Part shown: in pieces, positions 6,768-10,872 of the stretch
Layout: the number at the start of each line of letters is the position of its first letter
How positions within the stretch are numbered: the first letter of the stretch is position 1
Assembly (NCBI GenBank): GCA_005240105.1
Contig: SBAT01000310.1
Coordinates: 1 to 10,872, forward strand
Source of the DNA: Chloroflexota bacterium
GTDB lineage: Bacteria > Cyanobacteriota > Vampirovibrionia > Obscuribacterales > Obscuribacteraceae
Direction: 5' to 3'
Length of the DNA stretch: 10,872 nucleotides
Program-made: the position numbers and the translations under genes
The notes under the pieces: generated by a model
The model's input: only the letters and a program-made list of their open reading frames with translations
The model's database searches: none
What the model was told of the DNA's origin: nothing

Positions 6768-7988
6768 TTATCTGTCCACATCAGGAAGAATGACATCGAT
6801 TGATCCAAAAATGGCCATGATATCGGCAATTGGCGAGCCAACCAGGAGTTCCGGCAAGACCGACAAATTGCTGAATGATGGGTTGCGCCATCTAAAGCGC
6901 ACCGGCTTATCAGAGCCGTTGGAAATTATGTAACAACCCAAGACACCGCGTGGTGATTCAACAGCAGCAAAGCCTTCACCAGCCTTGATACGCAAACCGG
7001 CCATTTGCTTTTTACCTGTTAGCTTCAAGTCGCCGCCGCAGTTGGCGCAGTCTTCTTTGCCACAACTGTTGCAAGACTTGCGCTTCTCTCTCAATTCATC
7101 GGCAGTACCGCCTGGCATTTGCTCCAAGCATTGCTTGATGATTTCGTTTGATTGGCGCATTTCAGCAATTCTGCACATGTAGCGAGCCCATGTGTCGCCA
7201 TCGCCTTCCAAAACAGGCACTTCAAAATTCAGGCGGTCATAAACAGAATAAGGCTTAAACTTACGCAAGTCATAGTTGACACCAGATGCGCGCAAGCTTG
7301 GACCAGTAACACCAAAGTCCATAGCCACTGATTTCTTGAGGCGTCCGACGCCTTTTGTTCTCTTTAAGAAGATTGGGTTTTCGGTAACGATGGCTTCGTA
7401 TTCATCAACGCGATCCGGAAAATCTTCCGTGAATTGCTTGAGTTTGGCAAACCAGCCGGCAGGAGCTTCGCACTGCACGCCGCCGATTCTGATGTAGTTG
7501 AACATCATGCGCTGACCGGCAATTGCTTCAAACAAATCAAGCAATTTCTCACGGTCACGGAATGGGTAGAAGGGAAAACCAAACATGGCTCCCAAGTCAA
7601 TTAGGTAAGTCCCTAGCCAGAGCAAGTGGGAAGTGATGCGGTTCATCTCTGAGACCATCACGCGATAGTACTCAGCACGCAACGGCACATTTATTCCTTC
7701 AATATGTTCAGCTGAACGAGCCATAGCCCATGAAGTAAACATACCGGAAAGGTAATCAACACGGTCAATCAAGGCTTGGTATTGAAACCAAGTTCTGTTT
7801 TGACCTTGCCATTCTTGCGCGCGGTGCAAGTGTCCAATAACCGGTTCGACGTGTTTGACAAACTCACCATCAAGCGTCAAAAGCAAACGCAACACACCAT
7901 GTGTGGCAGGATGCTGTGGGCCCATGTTGATGATCATCTCATCAGTCTTAAGCCCAGTTGTTTTCAGTGTTATTAGTTCACTAGCCAT
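6768..7988 (-). CDS. nuoD: Complex I 49-kDa-type subunit D (NdhH-like) with cysteine cluster
   Basis: The 406-residue subunit pairs with NuoB to form the quinone-reduction site. Conserved marks: NMGPQHPATHGVLRLLL (21-37, quinone-site His loop), DRVDYLSGM (75-83), SEMNRITSHLLWLGT (113-127), GGVQCEAPAGW (169-179), TGPSLRASGVNYDLRK (228-243) and the C-terminal IFGSIDVILPDVDR (393-406). The C-terminal part resembles cyanobacterial NdhH (MPGG at 291-294, then SNLSVLPELLVGSPIADIMA at 373-392). Between these, in a stretch that is variable in the family, lies C306-x2-C309-x4-C314-x2-C317. This metal-site-like motif is not a normal NuoD feature to my knowledge. Upstream of the ATG only a weak purine-rich site (AAGAG) is seen. 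Confidence 0.95.
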   Translation of the reverse strand: MASELITLKTTGLKTDEMIINMGPQHPATHGVLRLLLTLDGEFVKHVEPVIGHLHRAQEWQGQNRTWFQYQALIDRVDYLSGMFTSWAMARSAEHIEGINVPLRAEYYRVMVSEMNRITSHLLWLGTYLIDLGAMFGFPFYPFRDREKLLDLFEAIAGQRMMFNYIRIGGVQCEAPAGWFAKLKQFTEDFPDRVDEYEAIVTENPIFLKRTKGVGRLKKSVAMDFGVTGPSLRASGVNYDLRKFKPYSVYDRLNFEVPVLEGDGDTWARYMCRIAEMRQSNEIIKQCLEQMPGGTADELREKRKSCNSCGKEDCANCGGDLKLTGKKQMAGLRIKAGEGFAAVESPRGVLGCYIISNGSDKPVRFRWRNPSFSNLSVLPELLVGSPIADIMAIFGSIDVILPDVDR

Positions 7989-8019
7989 TTTCTTTTACTC
8001 TTGCGAGTCCTTAATTGAA

Positions 8020-8556
8020 TTAGCGGAAGCTGACGGGATCTTTGTCGTTCAAAGCATCTAACGGCTGTTTGTAGTCATGCCTTAGTGGATAGCCTTCCCA
8101 ATCCCATGGGTTGAGAATTCTTCTCATATATGGATGACCGACATAACGGATACCGACAAGATCGTATGTTTCACGCTCGTGCCAGTTAGCAGTCGACCAG
8201 TAGGTAGCAGTAGTTGGTACAAGAGCTAATTGGTCAGCGCCCAGTTGAGTCTTCGGTACACGTACCTTAATTACCATTTCCTTTGTATGTTCATATGACC
8301 AAAGGTGGTAGACAGATTCAATGTGATCGGCTGAGTCCACACCGGAGACGGTGACCAGGAAATCCAGTCTGGTTTCAGCGCTATTGCGCAGCCGCTTCAA
8401 AGCCATCTCCAGGTTTTTACCTTCAACTTCAATTGTCTCCACGCCTGTTGAATCGGGAAGACGAGTCGACGGTATGTCATGTTCAGCCAAGAACTGACCA
8501 AATACGCCTGGTGTTAGGTTTGGCGTTTCTTCTGGTTTAGCTTGCTCGGTCGTCAT
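8020..8556 (-). CDS. nuoC: Complex I 30-kDa-type subunit C (NdhJ-like)
   Basis: The 178-residue subunit of the peripheral arm is structural and packs against NuoD and NuoB. The diagnostic C-terminal motif is intact: WHERETYDLVGIRYVGHPYM (125-144), followed by RRILNPWDWEGYPLRHDY (145-162). The N-terminal domain (about 16-115) holds the usual alpha/beta segment, with DFLVTVSGVD (65-74) and an IESVYHLWSY strand pair (79-88). The first 15 residues are polar and variable. It is a separate protein, not fused to NuoD as in E. coli. The start lies 24 bases after nuoB, with AGGA about 9 bases before the ATG. Confidence 0.95.
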   Translation of the reverse strand: MTTEQAKPEETPNLTPGVFGQFLAEHDIPSTRLPDSTGVETIEVEGKNLEMALKRLRNSAETRLDFLVTVSGVDSADHIESVYHLWSYEHTKEMVIKVRVPKTQLGADQLALVPTTATYWSTANWHERETYDLVGIRYVGHPYMRRILNPWDWEGYPLRHDYKQPLDALNDKDPVSFR

Positions 8557-8580
8557 TATCGTTTTTCCTATCTTGAACTT

Positions 8581-9240
8581 TTAGCGCTGCAAATCATCTT
8601 TGGTCAAAGCTTTCGCTTCTTCAATCAGGTCTTCCATTGGACGTCCTGTGTCATAGTCGACATAGCGCACCGGACGCATGTAGGAATTGCCTTTTTCGCG
8701 ACGACCTTCCAAAGACTGGGTGCGTATCTTTTGCTGCAGTTTGAGCAAGGCATCCAAAATGCCTTCCGGACGCGGTGGACAGCCTGGCAAATAAACATCA
8801 ACCGGGATGATCCGGTCTACACCCTGCACAACGGAATACGAATCGTTGAACATGCCGCCAGTAACGGTGCAGGCACCCATGGCAATGACATATTTAGGTT
8901 CAGGCAATTGTTCGTACAAGGTAATTAGAGCCGGTGCCATCTTACGGGTTATTGTGCCGGCAGTGATGATCAAGTCGGCTTGTCTTGGCGTGGCGCGGAA
9001 TACTTCTGAACCAAAGCGAGAGATATCAAATGCCGACATACCAACAGACATCATCTCAATAGCGCAACACGACGTACCGAACGTTAAGGGCCAAACCGAA
9101 TTTGACCTGGCCCAGTTAGCAATCGGTGACACTAAGGGCGAAATAACCGGCGACAGCATTTCGGACAACTTCTCGACTACAAAGTCGACGCTTGTCACGG
9201 TCACCGTATCTTTTAACTCATCAGGAACTTGAACAGACAT
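8581..9240 (-). CDS. nuoB: Complex I subunit B (NdhK-like), N2 cluster carrier
   Basis: The 219-residue subunit binds the terminal [4Fe-4S] cluster N2, which hands electrons to quinone at the NuoB/NuoD interface. The four ligands are seen: the tandem pair C58-C59 in FGTSCCAIEMM (54-64), C124 in MGACTVTGGMFND (121-133), and C154 in VYLPGCPPRPEGILDALLKL (149-168). Other marks are FDISRFGSEVFRATPRQADL (71-90) and ITAGTITRKMAP (92-103). The segment TVTGGMFND-SYSVVQGVD with IPVDVYLPGCPPRPE is closer to cyanobacterial NdhK than to the E. coli form, by memory. The first 40 residues are variable, and the C-terminal extension past 170 is hydrophilic. The ribosome site GGGAG lies 6 bases before the ATG and overlaps the end of nuoA. 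Confidence 0.96.
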   Translation of the reverse strand: MSVQVPDELKDTVTVTSVDFVVEKLSEMLSPVISPLVSPIANWARSNSVWPLTFGTSCCAIEMMSVGMSAFDISRFGSEVFRATPRQADLIITAGTITRKMAPALITLYEQLPEPKYVIAMGACTVTGGMFNDSYSVVQGVDRIIPVDVYLPGCPPRPEGILDALLKLQQKIRTQSLEGRREKGNSYMRPVRYVDYDTGRPMEDLIEEAKALTKDDLQR

Positions 9241-9243
9241 TTG

Positions 9244-9636
9244 TTACTCCCACTCAAGCGCGCCTTTTTTCCAGGCATAAATTAGACCAACTGCCAGAAT
9301 GCCGAGAAATACGGCGATTTCAATTGGTGAAAGCCAGGGTGATTGATAGGCTTCCTTCAATTGATTGCTGGACATCGCCCAGGGCACCAAAAATACAATT
9401 TCAATATCGAAAATAATAAACAAAAGCGCATAGAGATAGTAGCGGATATCGAATTGCATATGCGCTTCCTGCAGCGGCTTCATGCCGCACTCATACGGCT
9501 GGTTCTTAACCCTGTTCGGTCTGTGATAGCCAAACAACAGTTGAATTACCCAGGCTAGTAAAATCATACCTAGAGCCGGCAGGGCAAAACCCACTATTAC
9601 GAACAAAAGAATTTGAGCAACTTGTAGGTCGTACAT
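9244..9636 (-). CDS. nuoA: Complex I subunit A (NdhC-like)
   Basis: The 130-residue, three-helix membrane subunit sits at the junction of the arms and lines the quinone chamber with NuoH. Helices lie near residues 8-33, 64-90 and 101-124. The family loop is present: NQPYECGMKPLQEAHMQFDI (45-64), with the conserved Cys50, followed by RYYLYALLFIIFDIEIVFL (65-83) with D77 and E79, then PWA (85-87). Length is typical. It is the first gene of the operon, with a weak GGGA about 6 bases before the ATG, and it starts 150 bases from the divergent rnc gene. Confidence 0.95.
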   Translation of the reverse strand: MYDLQVAQILLFVIVGFALPALGMILLAWVIQLLFGYHRPNRVKNQPYECGMKPLQEAHMQFDIRYYLYALLFIIFDIEIVFLVPWAMSSNQLKEAYQSPWLSPIEIAVFLGILAVGLIYAWKKGALEWE

Positions 9637-9786
9637 GTTATGTCCCAGATTTTTGTGAGACTGCCACTGCTTTCAAGGGCAGACTAGTAAACGTAACCAC
9701 ATATAAGATAGCAGTTTATGCTTAAAAGCCGCATAGCACTTAAATTATAGCCAGATAAGGAACGTAGTCAGGCGGCATCTGAAACA
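9637..9786. promoter_or_regulatory. Divergent intergenic region between nuoA and rnc
   Basis: This 150-base, AT-leaning region must hold the start signals for both the nuo operon (minus) and rnc (plus). Weak candidate elements: for rnc, TATAGC at 9746-9751 with TTAAAA at 9722-9727 (18-base spacing); for nuo, TATCTT or TTATAT read on the minus strand within 9701-9710, with no good -35. A dyad TATGC (9717-9721) / GCATA (9731-9735) encloses GCTT-AA-AAGC (9720-9729) and could be an operator. CTGCC 9661-9665 and GGCAG 9678-9682 could form a hairpin in the nuoA leader. All are by-eye matches without support beyond position. Confidence 0.35.
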
Positions 9787-10545
9787 ATGGTGTCTTACGA
9801 AAGAAAAAAGATTATGGAAATATCTCGCTTACAAGAATCCCGCCGTGCCACCTTGATGGCACTCCTGTCCGAATTGAAACTCCCGGACGGACTCGACGAA
9901 AATGCACTGCTGTTGATCAACGAAGCCCTCACCCACAGCTCGTACAAGGCTGATTACAAGGGATCGGTTGACTACGAACGGTTGGAGTTTTTTGGCGATT
10001 CGGTTTTGAAGTTTGTTGTTAGTGAATATTTATTCAATAAGTTTCCAAACTACAGCGAAGGCCGCTTAACAGAAATTCGCGCCGTACTTGTCAGTGGCCA
10101 GATGTTGAACGAACTCGGATCACAATTACAGCTTGGCAAGTACGTTATCCTTGGCCGAGGTATTCATCTTAAGCAATCAATGATTGGCCGATCGCTGGAA
10201 GCACTTTTTGGAGCAGTCTATCTAGCCTTTGGCATGGAAACAGCTCGCAATCTAATTGAATCCTTGCTCAGCGAAAAAACAGAAGCTATTCACGAAAACG
10301 CCAGCCAAGAAAACTTCAAAGCACAATTACAAGAATTGACACAAGGGCAAGCCAAAGGTGCTCCCGTCTACGCCACTGCTGCTGTCGAAGGTCCGGCTCA
10401 TGACCCAGTGTTTAGTGTCACTGTCGCCGTTGAAGGAAAAGTAATTGCCTCTGGTTCCGGACATTCAAAGAAACAAGCTGAGCAGCAAGCCGCTAAGTCC
10501 GCTTTAGAAATATTGAAAGCACACGGTTCTAGCAAACAAGACTAG
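9787..10545 (+). CDS. rnc: Ribonuclease III
   Basis: The 252-residue double-strand-specific endoribonuclease processes rRNA precursors and other structured RNAs. The catalytic domain (about 20-165) has the signature DYERLEFFGDSVLKF (62-76), with E64, E67 and D71, and EGRLTEIRAVLVSG (91-104), with E91. A second helix is SLEALFGAVYLAFG (136-149), with E138. A typical double-stranded-RNA-binding domain follows (about 176-246), with NFKAQLQELTQ (176-186) and the GSGHSKKQAEQQAAKSALE end (223-241). The metal-ligand Asp normally three residues before E138 appears as Arg135, which is odd. The start is uncertain: ATG at 9787 or the in-frame ATG at 9814. Neither has a strong ribosome site (AGGCGG lies 11 bases before the first). 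The last 4 bases overlap the convergent gene on the other strand. Confidence 0.93.
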   Translation: MVSYERKKIMEISRLQESRRATLMALLSELKLPDGLDENALLLINEALTHSSYKADYKGSVDYERLEFFGDSVLKFVVSEYLFNKFPNYSEGRLTEIRAVLVSGQMLNELGSQLQLGKYVILGRGIHLKQSMIGRSLEALFGAVYLAFGMETARNLIESLLSEKTEAIHENASQENFKAQLQELTQGQAKGAPVYATAAVEGPAHDPVFSVTVAVEGKVIASGSGHSKKQAEQQAAKSALEILKAHGSSKQD

Positions 10546-10872
10546 GGCAAATCTAAATCATCGATTGAAACATCCTCAGCTGCAGGCTTGTTCCAACCGG
10601 GGGCTGGAGCCATCGCCGGCTTAGAACTTGCTGCCGGCATAGGCACTGGCATTAGGTCGCCAAAATTGCTGGTATTAGGCGCTTCAATTCTCTCTGTAAC
10701 TGCAGGCTTTGTTTGGGAAACGCTTTCCTTGTTGCTGGCATTTCCAGCCATGCCTATTGCTGTTTGACGCAAGGCGATAGCATTGAGCTCAAATTTTGCC
10801 ACCCGGTATTCAGCTTCTGCGGCCTTTAGGTGAGCACGGGCAACTGCTACTTGCTTGCGCGCGGTAAGAAGA
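10542..10872 (-). CDS. C-terminal part of a helical/coiled-coil protein (5' end outside window), possibly TolC-like
   Basis: The minus-strand frame is open from the window edge (first full codon at 10871) to a TAG at 10544-10542, about 109 residues. It has no start inside; a GTG at 10802 is an internal Val. The first 45 or so residues are an Ala-rich amphipathic helix with heptad-like spacing (RKQVAVARAHLKAAEAEYRV, then AKFELNAIALRQTAIG). This resembles the last helix of outer-membrane efflux proteins of the TolC type, though periplasmic adaptor or other coiled-coil proteins would look similar. The remainder is a Pro/Ala/Met-rich linker ending in an acidic tail, EDVSIDDLDLP. The stop shares CTAG with the rnc stop on the other strand. 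Real coding is supported by the frame staying open and protein-like past the GTG; the family is a guess. Confidence 0.65.
   Translation of the reverse strand, partial: LLTARKQVAVARAHLKAAEAEYRVAKFELNAIALRQTAIGMAGNASNKESVSQTKPAVTERIEAPNTSNFGDLMPVPMPAASSKPAMAPAPGWNKPAAEDVSIDDLDLP

Larger units (their letters stand above)
3405..9636 (-). other. Complex I operon nuoA-B-C-D-H-I-J-K
   Basis: Eight complex I genes run head to tail on the minus strand in the order A, B, C, D, H, I, J, K. Spacings are 3, 24, 31, 23, 3 and 9 bases, then a 20-base overlap (nuoJ/nuoK), so they form one transcription unit. The genes for NuoE, F and G, usually between nuoD and nuoH, are absent at that place. nuoL, M and N do not follow nuoK, because a convergent gene ends 5 bases away. 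This matches the subunit set C-K-J-H-A-I-G-E of cyanobacterial NDH-1, but here joined in a single run. The transcript start is probably in the 150 bases above nuoA. No intrinsic terminator is visible after nuoK. Confidence 0.9.

Noticed and set aside
8807..9232. Plus-strand open frame of 141 codons opposite nuoB
   Set aside because: It is a shadow of nuoB; the minus-strand protein has the four cluster cysteines and normal length.
10800..10802. GTG at 10802 as start of the last minus-strand gene
   Set aside because: The frame stays open to the window edge and continues the same Ala-rich helix, so the GTG is an internal Val.

Overview
The window is ordinary bacterial chromosome, densely packed and of moderate GC (by eye a little under 50%). 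It contains no mobile element, tRNA, rRNA or CRISPR array that I can see. Its core is an eight-gene respiratory complex I (NADH:quinone oxidoreductase / NDH-1) operon. Several subunits resemble the cyanobacterial NDH-1 proteins: the NuoB motif around its third cluster cysteine, the C-terminal half of NuoD, and the end of NuoH. The electron-input subunits NuoE, NuoF and NuoG are absent from between nuoD and nuoH. The best guess for the host is a non-photosynthetic relative of cyanobacteria with a respiratory chain (Vampirovibrionia/Melainabacteria, Obscuribacter-like). This is inference from sequence resemblance and was not tested phylogenetically.

Layout. Plus strand, left: the end of an exported or surface-type hypothetical gene (3-566), then ubiX (flavin prenyltransferase) and rimM (ribosome maturation factor). 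The spacings and overlap suggest these three are co-transcribed. A 166-base leader with several small inverted repeats precedes a GT20 glycosyltransferase gene, most likely otsA (trehalose-6-phosphate synthase). Minus strand, centre (9636 down to 3405): nuoA-B-C-D-H-I-J-K, with gaps of 3 to 31 bases and a 20-base overlap between nuoJ and nuoK. nuoK ends only 5 bases from the end of otsA, tail to tail. Plus strand, right: rnc (RNase III), divergent from nuoA across 150 bases. rnc shares its last 4 bases with a convergent minus-strand gene that runs off the window edge.

How the genes work together. The nuo genes encode the quinone-site module (NuoB, C, D, I), the membrane anchor (NuoH) and the proximal membrane subunits (NuoA, J, K). 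The three antiporter-like pump subunits NuoL, M and N and the NADH module NuoE, F and G must be elsewhere or absent. UbiX makes the prenylated flavin used by UbiD-type decarboxylases, often in quinone synthesis, so it may be functionally linked to the quinone that complex I reduces.

The most interesting signal is that four complex I subunits carry unusual additions. NuoD has a CxxC-x4-CxxC cysteine cluster. NuoK has an N-terminal extension of about 85 hydrophobic residues. NuoH has an extra N-terminal helix plus an insertion of about 50 residues. NuoI has a tail of about 78 residues rich in Ala, Lys, Pro and Glu. Together they suggest a remodelled complex I. Two enzymes also show apparent changes at key residues: RNase III (a metal-ligand Asp replaced by Arg) and the GT20 enzyme (two sugar-phosphate contacts changed).
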